Origin: Shinella fusca
GTDB lineage: Bacteria > Pseudomonadota > Alphaproteobacteria > Rhizobiales > Rhizobiaceae
Direction of reading: 5' to 3'
DNA length: 64,000 nt
NCBI RefSeq assembly: GCF_014203155.1
Contig: NZ_JACHIK010000003.1
Location: 372,001-436,000, forward strand
The notes below the pieces were generated by a model. The model was not told the origin of the DNA. It did no database searches and saw only the letters and a program-made list of their open reading frames with translations. Position numbers and translations under genes: made by a program. Positions within the stretch are counted from its first letter, which is position 1, and each line of letters opens with the position of its first letter. Shown piece after piece: positions 32,641 to 41,122 of the stretch.

Positions 32641-33918
32641 TCAGGCCTGGATGAGGTGCTTGACGGCAGCGGTGTCGCCGAGCTCGCCGTCGAAGTAGAT
32701 CAGGCCGGCGATGCCGAGATCCGGCCAGAAGCGTTCGCGCAGGACGCCGATGAGCGGCGAGCCGACCTTACGGACGAAGTACTTGCCGAAGTCACCGAAC
32801 AGCAGCGTCTTGTTGCCGGTGGCGATGTTCGCCATGGCCTGGTTGATGCTGTAGTTGTAACCGAGCAGCACGTTCGGAACGCCCTGCTGGACGTTACCCA
32901 TCGTCCAGATGTAACGGCCCTCGCCGTCCTTCAGCTTGCGGATGGCCGAAAGCGTCAGGTCGTTGAACATGAACCGGACCTTCGGCGACTGGCGGTAGGC
33001 CGGGTCCACCGAGTGGATGAGGTCGATGATTTCGTCGTACGTGATTGCGCCGGCGGCTGCCGCGGTCTTGCCGAGCGAGGATGCCGTCACAATACCGTTC
33101 GGATCGCCCGTGCCGTCGCCGACAGTCAGCTCCTGGTTGGCAATGCGGCCAAGGCGCTCACCGAGAAGCTGACCGAGCAGCGACTCCATGTTGAAGATGG
33201 AGTCGCGGGCAAGCTCCAGCGAGAACTTCACGAACTCGGTGTCGTAGCCGTAGGAATCCAGCGACTTCTGGCCGAACGTGACGTCCTTGCCGCCATCATC
33301 CGTCAGCGCCGTGCCTTCCGTGTGCTTTTCAGCTGTAACAGCGGTGTCGTCGACCGTCGGAACCTTGATCGGATTGCCGGTCGCCGTATTGAGCGTGGTG
33401 CAGATGTCCTCGTCATACATCGGACCCCAAGCCTTCATGGACTTGATGATCGTGTTGGCGAGTTCCGTCGGGACGGTGAAACCGCCTGCGGTCGTGGTGC
33501 CGACGGACTGGATACGCTTCTCGGCTTCCTTCGGGGCTGCGCCAGCGCGGAGGATCTTGCGCTCTTCCGGCTCAAGGAACGACGGGTCCGCGCCGCCCGC
33601 AAGGAACTTGTAGAACACCTGACGGTATTCGATAGCCGCGCCCTCTTCCTGACCGCGCGTGTCCGTGTCCTCGCCCTTGGGCCGCTTCCTGGCGCGCTCT
33701 TCTTCCTGGCGAGCCGCAAAACGCGCCTCAACGTCTGCCATCTTCTGCTCGCGCTCGATAGTGCGCTCGATTTTATCGAACTCCGCCATGATGTCGTCAT
33801 GGCGCTTGTCAAGCTCGGCCGCGCGGGCTTCGTCGGTGTTCTTCTTGATTTCATCAAGAGCCTCGCGAGCCTGCGTCATAAGACGGCCGCGCTTCTCCTG
33901 CAGTTCCGTAAGGGACAT
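32641..33918 (-). CDS. HK97-family major capsid protein
   Basis: 425 aa from ATG 33918 (MSLTELQEKRGRLM). Residues 1-110 are a charged coiled-coil delta/scaffold domain. After IQSVGTTTAGGFTVPTELAN comes the HK97 fold, with NQELTVGDGTGDPNGIVTAS and RKVGSPLIGVLRERFWPDLG. Processing by the adjacent protease before about residue 120 is expected. Confidence 0.93.
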   Translation of the reverse strand: MSLTELQEKRGRLMTQAREALDEIKKNTDEARAAELDKRHDDIMAEFDKIERTIEREQKMADVEARFAARQEEERARKRPKGEDTDTRGQEEGAAIEYRQVFYKFLAGGADPSFLEPEERKILRAGAAPKEAEKRIQSVGTTTAGGFTVPTELANTIIKSMKAWGPMYDEDICTTLNTATGNPIKVPTVDDTAVTAEKHTEGTALTDDGGKDVTFGQKSLDSYGYDTEFVKFSLELARDSIFNMESLLGQLLGERLGRIANQELTVGDGTGDPNGIVTASSLGKTAAAAGAITYDEIIDLIHSVDPAYRQSPKVRFMFNDLTLSAIRKLKDGEGRYIWTMGNVQQGVPNVLLGYNYSINQAMANIATGNKTLLFGDFGKYFVRKVGSPLIGVLRERFWPDLGIAGLIYFDGELGDTAAVKHLIQA

Positions 33919-33991
33919 ACTGGTCTCCAGTCTTCGATTGTTGGGGAAAATGGCAGGACGTTCGTCCTTGCCCTCCGGCAGCGCCGGGTGA

Positions 33992-34636
33992 CTACGAGGC
34001 GCCCTGCCCGTCGCTCTGCGACTGGATGCCCCGAAACTTCTGCTCCATGGCGGCACGCTTTTCAGCGATACGCCGCTCTGCGGCCGCTCTGTTTTCTGCT
34101 TTCCTCTGCTCGACAGCCGTTGCGTCCTCCGCACCTGCGCGGAAAGCCTCCAGCGAACGAACGCCGATGGTCGTATCCTCGTATGCGGGCCACGCGACCG
34201 CCGACACCTCGTGCAACTCCACCTTCTCGATGGTGCGCATGGGTGGCGACACAGTCTCGTCCCAGGTTTCCTTCTTCACGCGGAAACCGAAGGACATTCC
34301 GGAAATGTCGCCACGGGACACGAGCTCCCACAGGTCGTTGCCGTCGCTGGTGTTCGGCACATCGATCTCGACGCGAAGGCCGACGCCGTCCTCCGAGAGC
34401 CGCAGCGTGCCAGACTTGGTTCTTCCGACCACGCGGCCGGGATCGTGATCGACGAGCGCCCGAACGTCCCCGTCCAGCGCGTCGGAAAACGCGCCCGGGG
34501 ACAGCTTCTCCTGAAAATAGGATCCGATATTGGTCAGCCGCTCGAAAACGGCCGCATAGCCAACCAGCGTGCGCTTGTCGTTGTCCGCCCGCACCTCAAG
34601 CCCGAGGCCGGCGGAACGGCGTTCAATGTCAATCAT
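33992..34636 (-). CDS. HK97-family prohead protease
   Basis: 214 aa. KRTLVGYAAVFERLTN, YFQEKLSPGAFSDAL, then ALVDHDPGRVVGRTKSGTLR with H64 and ISGMSFGFRV with S115, the herpesvirus-type serine protease residues. The C-terminal 45 residues are helical and charged and may be autoprocessed. It matures the capsid protein encoded just downstream. Confidence 0.92.
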   Translation of the reverse strand: MIDIERRSAGLGLEVRADNDKRTLVGYAAVFERLTNIGSYFQEKLSPGAFSDALDGDVRALVDHDPGRVVGRTKSGTLRLSEDGVGLRVEIDVPNTSDGNDLWELVSRGDISGMSFGFRVKKETWDETVSPPMRTIEKVELHEVSAVAWPAYEDTTIGVRSLEAFRAGAEDATAVEQRKAENRAAAERRIAEKRAAMEQKFRGIQSQSDGQGAS

Positions 34637-35904
34637 GCGGCTTCAGCCTCACCCTCGTTGCCGTCTTGCGGCTGGTTGTCATTCGCCGGAGCCGGCTGCT
34701 TGCCCGCCTTATCGAGCGGGATCGTGGCCCCCTGAATCAGGAGCCGGTCGCCACCGTTCAAAGGCTCTCTGTTGTCGAGAGCGCGCGCTTCATTCGGCGT
34801 CAGTTGCCCCGTCTGGATAGCGCGGGCATTGCCTTCCATGCGGGTCTTGTAGTCGCCGCGCAGCAGTCCATCGAGATTGTGCTCAAGATACCGCCCGCGC
34901 GACGTTCGTCCGAACACCTTGAGGTTCAACTCACCCTCAAACGCCTTGGCCCACTGCCCGACGAGGTGCTTTACGAGGTGCAAGTCCTGCTGCTCTGCGT
35001 TGCTGAACGTCGCCCGCGTCAGATCCTGCAGGAATGCCGGCGGCATCTGGTAGGCCCGCGCGATTTCTTCGACCTGGAAACGCCGCGCCTCGATCATCTG
35101 ACCCTTTGCAGGGTCCAGGCCGACCGGGTTCAACTTGTATCCAGGCGGAATCGGGAAGACCGATTCCCCAGCGCCCTTCGCGCCGTCGATCGCCCGCTTG
35201 ATGTCGGCCTTGGCGCGGTTCATCGCGTCATTGTTGGCCGGCAACGGCCCCTCAAGCACCAGCGGCGGCACCCCGCCACCGGCAAAGAAGTTGCTGCCGT
35301 AGTCGTTCATCGCCAGGGCAAGCTGGATAGCCTTCGATGCCTGAACGATCGGGCCGTAGTGCTTAAGGCCATCAGCCTTAAGCATGAACGGCACGTCGAT
35401 CACGTCTTCGGCGGGATACTCGACGCCATCGTGGGTATAGAATACCTTGCCGCCACGGCGTGAAATCGTCGTCTTGCCGGGGTCAAGAGGCCAAATCGCC
35501 TCTACCCCCTGTGGGGTGCGCTCGATCCACGCCAGGCCCCGTCCGCCGGTAAACACCTGCGCCCAAAACCACTGCCGGAACTTGAAGCTGTCCTGCGACG
35601 GGTTCGGAGCGTCGTGCACCACCGTCGCCAGCATTCCAGTTATGCGCTCCGACCCCGTTTTTGTCTTCCGGTACGGGTGCAGTGGCAACGCCGCGAGCGT
35701 GCGGGACAGAAAGTTCACCGCCGCCCACACCGCAGGCACGGTAAGCGCGGTGTCGATCGTAACCGCTGGTAGGTTCGCCGACTGCACCCCAAAGAACGCC
35801 AGGAAATTCTCTGCGCTCACGGGGACAGTCGGATTTTCTATGCTGGCCCGCGTTTCCGCAGGCTTTCCCGCGTTTCGGCGGCTAAACCAGTCTTTCACAG
35901 CCAT
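34633..35904 (-). CDS. Phage portal protein (HK97 type)
   Basis: 423 aa. ALTVPAVWAAVNFLSRTLAA, LPLHPYRKTKTGSERI, VEEIARAYQMPPAFLQDLT and NAEQQDLHLVKHLVGQWAKA are diagnostic for the portal ring protein. The C-terminus is a disordered PAPANDNQPQDG tail. Overlaps the protease by 4 bases and follows the large terminase. Confidence 0.93.
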   Translation of the reverse strand: MAVKDWFSRRNAGKPAETRASIENPTVPVSAENFLAFFGVQSANLPAVTIDTALTVPAVWAAVNFLSRTLAALPLHPYRKTKTGSERITGMLATVVHDAPNPSQDSFKFRQWFWAQVFTGGRGLAWIERTPQGVEAIWPLDPGKTTISRRGGKVFYTHDGVEYPAEDVIDVPFMLKADGLKHYGPIVQASKAIQLALAMNDYGSNFFAGGGVPPLVLEGPLPANNDAMNRAKADIKRAIDGAKGAGESVFPIPPGYKLNPVGLDPAKGQMIEARRFQVEEIARAYQMPPAFLQDLTRATFSNAEQQDLHLVKHLVGQWAKAFEGELNLKVFGRTSRGRYLEHNLDGLLRGDYKTRMEGNARAIQTGQLTPNEARALDNREPLNGGDRLLIQGATIPLDKAGKQPAPANDNQPQDGNEGEAEAA

Positions 35905-37571
35905 TATGCCGCCTTTGCGATACTGAATTCAGGATTGTCCCACGGCGACGAAGCCTCGGAGGCTCCCTCGTACGTCCCAGCCATTGCCGCCGCCTGCGCC
36001 AGAGCAACAGCGCCGTCGATACGACCGCGTGACTTTTTCTTTTCGAGCTTCCTGTTGCCGCTCGGATCCTGCTTCACGGTGGCATTCATCATGCACATCG
36101 TCAGGACCGGGTGACCGCCATGGGCTATCCGCCTGTTCAGGATCAGGCTCTCCAGGTCCCTGAGGGCTGGAGACATGGACGCAAACCCCTGACCGAACGG
36201 CTCGAATACAGCGTTATCGCCGTCCAGCTGCTCGTCGGTGAAGCCGGCCGCCTGGAGCCACGGTTTCAAGTGCCGCCAGTTCCAGCGGTCAAATCCGATC
36301 TTCCGAATGTCCATTCGGTCAAACAGCCCGCGCAGGTGATGCGCCACGAATTCATATTCGACCGTCGGCCCCGGCGTCGTCTCAAGAAACCGCCTTCCGT
36401 CTTCATCCGGCGTGTTCCACACGTCATATGGCACGCGGTCTGCCTTGGCCTTCTCGCGCAATCCATCGCCGGGCAGCCAGAACGTCGGCTTCACGTGCCA
36501 GACAGTCTTGCCATCCACGTCCTTCGGCGCCATCAGCACCAAGGCCGTCAGGTCGCTCACCTCCGACAAATCGAGCCCGCCGAATACCGGCAGACCGTCA
36601 AAATCAGAAACCGGCCCATCACAAGCCCGCCATACTGCAGGAGACACGAACGGCGCCGATGCGTCGATGCGTTGGTTCAGGTGAAGCCAGCGAAAACTAG
36701 CCTCCTCGGTCGGCATGCGGGCAGCGCGTTCCGCATCGTCCCGAATGGACGACACGGACTTGAACACGCCCAACGCCGGGTTGGCGGCCTTCCACGCGTC
36801 CTCGTCGAGGACATCGCAATCTGCTGGAGCCGCATAGAGATGCGACACGGTGCGGGGTGCCTTGGACGTCTCAGCGTCATCCAGCCAGCGAGAAAACAGG
36901 TCGTTGTCCGTGGCCGCCTGCGTCGAGATGGCGAAGATCATCGCCTTGTCGCCGTAAGCTCCCTGAGACGTGACGATCGCCTCCACGAAATCGTCGTGCG
37001 GGCCCTTGATCTGGCCGACTTCATCGAGGATGGCGACAAGCGGCGAACCGCCGTGCGCGCTCTTTGCTTCAGCCGAACTGGCGCGATAGACGACGTTCTT
37101 TTTCAGTCCGACTATCATCTTGCCGGACGGCACGATGCGGTACTTGCCCTTCAGGCGCTCCGACATCATCAGCATCTTGCTGGCGTAATTGAACACCTCA
37201 GCGGCCTGGTCGCGAGACCGGGCGCCGGACATGATGCGGCTGTTCGGAAACGCCTCAGGACCGACAACATGCCCGAGAAGCAGGCAGGCAATCGTGGCCG
37301 TCTTGGAGTTCTTACGGGCAATCGAGAGATACGCTCGAGATGTACCCGCCGGATTGTCGTAAACCGCGAGGATAAACGCGACCTGGAAATCCAGCAACCG
37401 GATCGGCTGGCCGACAAGTTCGCCCTCAGGGACGACAAGGTAGGTCTCAATGAACCTGCACATCCGCTCGCCGCGGGTCAGCTTCTCGGTGGGAAGTTTG
37501 CGCCAGTCACGCAGGACTGGAGTCGGGCCGCACTTGATGGCGCCAACCACAGCCTCAGAGAGCATTTTCAA
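35904..37571 (-). CDS. terL: Terminase large subunit
   Basis: 555 aa. ATPase: Walker A variant IARKNSKT at residues 84-91, Walker B LVAILDEVG with D183-E184, and coupling motif FAISTQA. Nuclease: FGGLDLSEVSDLTALVLM carries the first acidic residue, with DRWNWRHLKPW and later acidic positions. It cuts and pumps phage DNA into the prohead together with the P27-like small subunit. Confidence 0.95.
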   Translation of the reverse strand: MKMLSEAVVGAIKCGPTPVLRDWRKLPTEKLTRGERMCRFIETYLVVPEGELVGQPIRLLDFQVAFILAVYDNPAGTSRAYLSIARKNSKTATIACLLLGHVVGPEAFPNSRIMSGARSRDQAAEVFNYASKMLMMSERLKGKYRIVPSGKMIVGLKKNVVYRASSAEAKSAHGGSPLVAILDEVGQIKGPHDDFVEAIVTSQGAYGDKAMIFAISTQAATDNDLFSRWLDDAETSKAPRTVSHLYAAPADCDVLDEDAWKAANPALGVFKSVSSIRDDAERAARMPTEEASFRWLHLNQRIDASAPFVSPAVWRACDGPVSDFDGLPVFGGLDLSEVSDLTALVLMAPKDVDGKTVWHVKPTFWLPGDGLREKAKADRVPYDVWNTPDEDGRRFLETTPGPTVEYEFVAHHLRGLFDRMDIRKIGFDRWNWRHLKPWLQAAGFTDEQLDGDNAVFEPFGQGFASMSPALRDLESLILNRRIAHGGHPVLTMCMMNATVKQDPSGNRKLEKKKSRGRIDGAVALAQAAAMAGTYEGASEASSPWDNPEFSIAKAA

Positions 37572-37577
37572 CCTCGA

Positions 37578-38030
37578 CTAGGCCAGAAGCAGATCGTCGT
37601 CGCTCGCCGCCGCCCCCTCGATTTCCTTCGCCGCCTCACGTCGTTTCGCGACGTCCCGCGCTTCGCCACCCTGCGCCCGCGCATGCAGGGACAACGACCG
37701 GCGGAATGACAGGATCGATGAGGCGTGCATCTGAACGACAGCCTTGCGCGGATTGGCGAGCGGAGAGCCTTTTTCGGAGTAGGCAACAGCACCTTCCGTG
37801 CGCAGCAAATCCTGCTCGCGCACTAGATCCGCCATGGTGCGAGCCAGCATCGCGGCAATCTCAAGCTGGTGTGCCGACCACTCGGCGCGGGCGTATTCGG
37901 CGATCACATTCCGGAAAAATGGAATGTCACCGTCGGACAACGGCACGTTTGCAGGCATTTGGATGTCGTCAGCGGAAGCGATCCGTACCGCTTCGGTGAC
38001 GCTGTCGACGCGACCGCGCTTGCGAGCCAT
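37578..38030 (-). CDS. terS: Terminase small subunit (P27-like)
   Basis: 150 aa from ATG 38030 with GAGGAGCG upstream; a longer frame to 38072 has no support. Helical: FFRNVIAEYARAEWSAHQLE, AAMLARTMADLVREQDLL and ANPRKAVVQMHASSILSFRR, the P27-family pattern. It recognises phage DNA and recruits the large subunit. Confidence 0.8.
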   Translation of the reverse strand: MARKRGRVDSVTEAVRIASADDIQMPANVPLSDGDIPFFRNVIAEYARAEWSAHQLEIAAMLARTMADLVREQDLLRTEGAVAYSEKGSPLANPRKAVVQMHASSILSFRRSLSLHARAQGGEARDVAKRREAAKEIEGAAASDDDLLLA

Positions 38031-38146
38031 GGCGCTCCTCCTCGCGCACGCGCGCTTGCGCACGCGAGGCAAAAATCTGTGTTTGCATTAACGTTCTTGG
38101 TCCGCGCCGCTCCTGCGGCCGACAGTCGGAAGGGCCGACCCTCCCC

Positions 38147-38458
38147 CTACCCAATCTCGATGGGATACCCATCCACGCCGTAGGTGACGACCTTCACGCC
38201 GCGCTCCATTGCCTGCTTTGCGCTGTCATGGTGATGCCGGCAAAGGGACTGAAGATTTTCAGGGTCGAAGAACAAGGCCTCATCGCCTTTGTGTTCCTTG
38301 ATGTGGTCGACCACCTCGGCAGCCGTCACGTCCTCGGTGATAAGGCAGAACCGGCACAGCGGCTCACGGGACAACTGCTGCTCACGCAGATTCAGCCAGC
38401 GCGATCGCTTATAAAGGTGCTGCCATGCAGCGCTTTCGCCGCGACGTTTGGTTGCCAT
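38147..38458 (-). CDS. HNH endonuclease
   Basis: 103 aa. C35-x2-C38 (PLCRFCLI), AAEVVDHIKEHKGDEALF with D51-H52, then PENLQSLCRHHHDSAK complete the beta-beta-alpha metal site. It sits just upstream of the small terminase, where HK97-like cos phages encode an HNH protein needed for terminase cutting. Confidence 0.9.
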   Translation of the reverse strand: MATKRRGESAAWQHLYKRSRWLNLREQQLSREPLCRFCLITEDVTAAEVVDHIKEHKGDEALFFDPENLQSLCRHHHDSAKQAMERGVKVVTYGVDGYPIEIG

Positions 38459-38549
38459 CGCCTACCTATAAGCGCACCACGAACGCCCGGTGCCGGGGGA
38501 GCGCCGATGGCGCTGAAACAAAAGCGGTTGGAGAATGCTGTCCGCTGAC

Positions 38550-39041
38550 TTACCGAGTGAACTTTCCCCGCAAGAGGATGTGCATACGCTTCAACACCAT
38601 GAGCATCGTGAGAAGAAAGTTCAATCCAACAAAATAGATAACAGCCTCGATTATGATTTGCCCTATTCCACCCACAAAAAGAAGAACCACTAGAAGCATA
38701 ACGGCCAACAACGAGGACATGACCGCGAAAGAGATATTTGCAAACGACTGCTGTACGAGCTCTTCTCGCACCGGATCAGGCTCTTCTTCTCCCGAAGAGA
38801 AACTGTAGATCAGGACGAGCACGTTAAAGAGAAGCCCGCCAAAGATAGCGAAAGCCGAGATGAGAGTGCCTACGTGTCCATCCGGTATGTGGAATCCAGC
38901 GACGGCGGAGCCAACTGCCACCGCAATAGGGAATCCAACCATCACGGCAAAGTCGAGGGCACTAAACTTACCGGTTGCTTCGTCTTTGAACGTTGCAAAA
39001 TGATCTTGAACAATGGCACGGAGATCGATCTTCGACGTCAC
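38550..39041 (-). CDS. RexB-like four-TM membrane protein
   Basis: 163 aa with four membrane helices at about 30-50, 58-80, 103-124 and 129-150, a charged loop between helices 2 and 3 (SGEEEPDPVREELVQQ), and a basic C-terminus (KRMHILLRGKF). Its ATG overlaps the stop of the 306-aa gene (ATGA), so the two are co-translated. Size, topology and pairing match lambda RexB (144 aa, four TM), the ion-channel part of the RexAB exclusion system. Sequence similarity cannot be claimed by eye. Confidence 0.7.
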   Translation of the reverse strand: MTSKIDLRAIVQDHFATFKDEATGKFSALDFAVMVGFPIAVAVGSAVAGFHIPDGHVGTLISAFAIFGGLLFNVLVLIYSFSSGEEEPDPVREELVQQSFANISFAVMSSLLAVMLLVVLLFVGGIGQIIIEAVIYFVGLNFLLTMLMVLKRMHILLRGKFTR

Positions 39042-39958
39042 AACTTGATCCCTCCTCGTTTCGCCAAGTCGGCCGCAACTTTATCAAACTCGCTCTTAAG
39101 GCTTGCCCTTGTCGGGTGCCCATCGGCTCCGAACTTCACGTCATCAGTGATATCCACCGACATCGAGATCGAATCCGGCTTGGTCAAGTTTACGGACTTT
39201 AGCTCGTCGCCTATCCTAATCTTGGCCTTAACGACATCGAAGCCGTGATCGTCAAACTCAAACACATCCTCAAGCTTCTTCTGCCCCTTGGCGAAGGCGA
39301 TTAGACCGCTCTTTTTAAAGAGACCCGCGCTTGACTTAATGATCTGCGTAAAAGTTCCGGGGTAAACCTTCTTCTGGCCACCGTACAGATCCGCGATGTC
39401 GGCTGGAATCTCGTGTTTTTCAACTATAAGCTCCTCAACATTCCCGCCCTTAAGGTACTGCGCAAGAGTGTCTGCGATAGTCAATTGCCGAACGTGCAGG
39501 CGGTAATCCGGGTATTGAGATTCAAAAACGCCAACGACTGCTGTCTCAAACAACCCCTTTACACCCTGCAGACCAGTTTGCTGCAAGACTACAATCCCTC
39601 TAGTTTCGTTATCCGGGACCGCAATGTAGAAATAGAACGGCTCAGCCAGGGATTCCGTCTTCTTCTTTTTGTACGATACGTTGCCGCTCGCAGAATCGAT
39701 AATGTCTCCGGCCTGCCCATAATCCCCCGACATGATTAATCCAGTTAGAGGGCCGGCATTTGCCTTGTCTAAATCGACTTTGAATATCTTGTCGTGCAGC
39801 TTCAGAGCGACATATTTGGGGTACTTTTGCAGTATCTTTTGCAGCGCTATTCTCAGCGCCTGAGATCCGTCAAATTTCCCAAATTTCAGGTTGTCGCTCG
39901 ACCGTGCATTGAGCTTACGCACCTCAATTAGATACGCTACCGCCTTACATCGTCTCAT
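39038..39958 (-). CDS. RexA-like soluble partner
   Basis: 306 aa from ATG 39958 (GGGGGAT upstream; ATG 39970 is possible). No membrane segment. Alpha/beta pattern: LRIALQKILQKYPKYVALKL, IFKVDLDKANAGPLTGLIMS, PFYFYIAVPDNETRGIVVLQ and, at the C-terminus, KAKIRIGDELKSVNLTKP. The order (short KI/FKVD strand region, FYFYIAVPDNE strand, C-terminal beta-rich domain) parallels lambda RexA (279 aa). Paired with a four-TM protein it suggests an abortive-infection or exclusion system. Family not recognised with certainty. Confidence 0.6.
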   Translation of the reverse strand: MRRCKAVAYLIEVRKLNARSSDNLKFGKFDGSQALRIALQKILQKYPKYVALKLHDKIFKVDLDKANAGPLTGLIMSGDYGQAGDIIDSASGNVSYKKKKTESLAEPFYFYIAVPDNETRGIVVLQQTGLQGVKGLFETAVVGVFESQYPDYRLHVRQLTIADTLAQYLKGGNVEELIVEKHEIPADIADLYGGQKKVYPGTFTQIIKSSAGLFKKSGLIAFAKGQKKLEDVFEFDDHGFDVVKAKIRIGDELKSVNLTKPDSISMSVDITDDVKFGADGHPTRASLKSEFDKVAADLAKRGGIKL

Positions 39959-40677
39959 TCGATCCCCCATACTTAGACGTGTGGGGACGCTAGCAAAACA
40001 TCACAACCCAGTCTAAGGTTGCAACCGCTTTTAAACCGATTTCTTTCCTGTACCTAGCGCATGAAAACAAAAGCGGCCGCTCGACACCGCCAAGCAGTGG
40101 AGCAGCCGCACGATTGTCTGTCGCTAGAGGAGGAGCGCCAGACAATTGGAATTCGGCAAGCCAGCGCCTCCTCTCTGGGTTACGGCGCGCGAAGTGGCTG
40201 ACCTGCCGAATGGGGGTCGGGAAGGCGAAGGGACCGCAGCGCTTCGCTCTTATTCCAGCCTGGGCCTTTCAGCCGAGGACTTCCCGATAAAGAGCCCGCC
40301 AGGGTACGCCGAAGCGTGGCAGGCCTTGTCGACTAATTAGCAGGCGGCGCCCTCCTGTTGCTTCAGGACGTTGGGCATATGACCGACACCGCCACGGTGC
40401 GAACCCCGGTGCGAAGCCAGCCACAGAGGCTCAGGATGCTCATGAAGTCGGCAAGGAACGGCCATGAACGAACCACGACCTTCTCGGCTTGCGCCGCCTT
40501 GCCTGTTTGGTTGCGCCCGGCTCGCACGCGGCCGAGCGTCCGTCGCAAACATAGGTGCGCCCGGAAAGGTGTGGGGCGCGCAACGTAGTTGCAGTTCACT
40601 CTCACCGATCGGGCCAATGTAAACCTAGACAACTCGCGACCGACGTGCAGGAATGCGATCACCGTTCGGAGTTACCC
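39959..40677. other. 720-bp stretch without a convincing gene
   Basis: The part next to 39958 must hold the promoter of the RexAB-like pair and contains the palindrome GGTTGCAACC near 40020. Several overlapping frames exist on both strands (for example 40146-40340 plus, 40363-40662 minus), but none has a good start and they conflict. Small regulatory RNAs or peptides cannot be excluded. Confidence 0.4.
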
Positions 40678-40977
40678 ATGCGCACATTCTTGCTTAGCAT
40701 TCTTCTCGCCCTGGCCACTCCGCTATCGACATACGCCTGCTCAGAGCCGTCTGCTCCAAGCTGCGCTACGCGGTACGGTTCGTTTGACGATGAATGGGAA
40801 TTTGACCGCTGCAAAGACGAAATGGAATCCTACAAATCGGAGGTCGAGGACTATATGACCTGCCGAAATCGCGAAGCCCAGGAAGCAATCGACGACGCCA
40901 ATCGGGACAACCGCCAAGCAGAATCTGACTACAGTGATGCGGTAGATAGTTTCAACCGCCGGGCGCGCAGCAACTAG
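40678..40977 (+). CDS. Small secreted protein
   Basis: 99 aa from ATG 40678. Signal peptide RTFLLSILLALATPLSTYAC, followed by a mature region with cysteines (ACSEPSAPSCATRY, DRCKDEM, MTCRNRE) and a long charged helix (EAQEAIDDANRDNRQAESDY). It is read against the surrounding early and late operons, so it looks like an independent cargo gene. A periplasmic role is likely; function unknown. Confidence 0.65.
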   Translation: MRTFLLSILLALATPLSTYACSEPSAPSCATRYGSFDDEWEFDRCKDEMESYKSEVEDYMTCRNREAQEAIDDANRDNRQAESDYSDAVDSFNRRARSN

Positions 40978-41042
40978 ATTGGATTCGGGGCAGTCCCGGT
41001 TTCACTCGCGAGTTTAAAACGTCCGCGGCTTGCCGGCGCCCC

Positions 41043-41071
41043 AAAGAAAAGGGGCCGCGCAAGGCGACCCC
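41043..41071 (-). terminator. Terminator of the early operon
   Basis: On the minus strand GGGGTCGC-CTTGC-GCGGCCCC (one wobble) is followed by TTTTCTTT, 52 bp after the stop of the 387-aa gene, the last gene of the leftward early operon. Confidence 0.75.
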
Positions 41072-41122
41072 CGGAACTATCCCTTCATAATGATACGATG
41101 CGACGACCGAATTGACCGGACA

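Noticed and set aside
32350-35463. 1037-codon open frame on the plus strand
   Set aside because: Antisense shadow of capsid, protease and portal genes; high GC keeps the frame open.
40363-40662. 99-aa open frame on minus strand
   Set aside because: Conflicts with several other frames, no ribosome site, no recognisable pattern.
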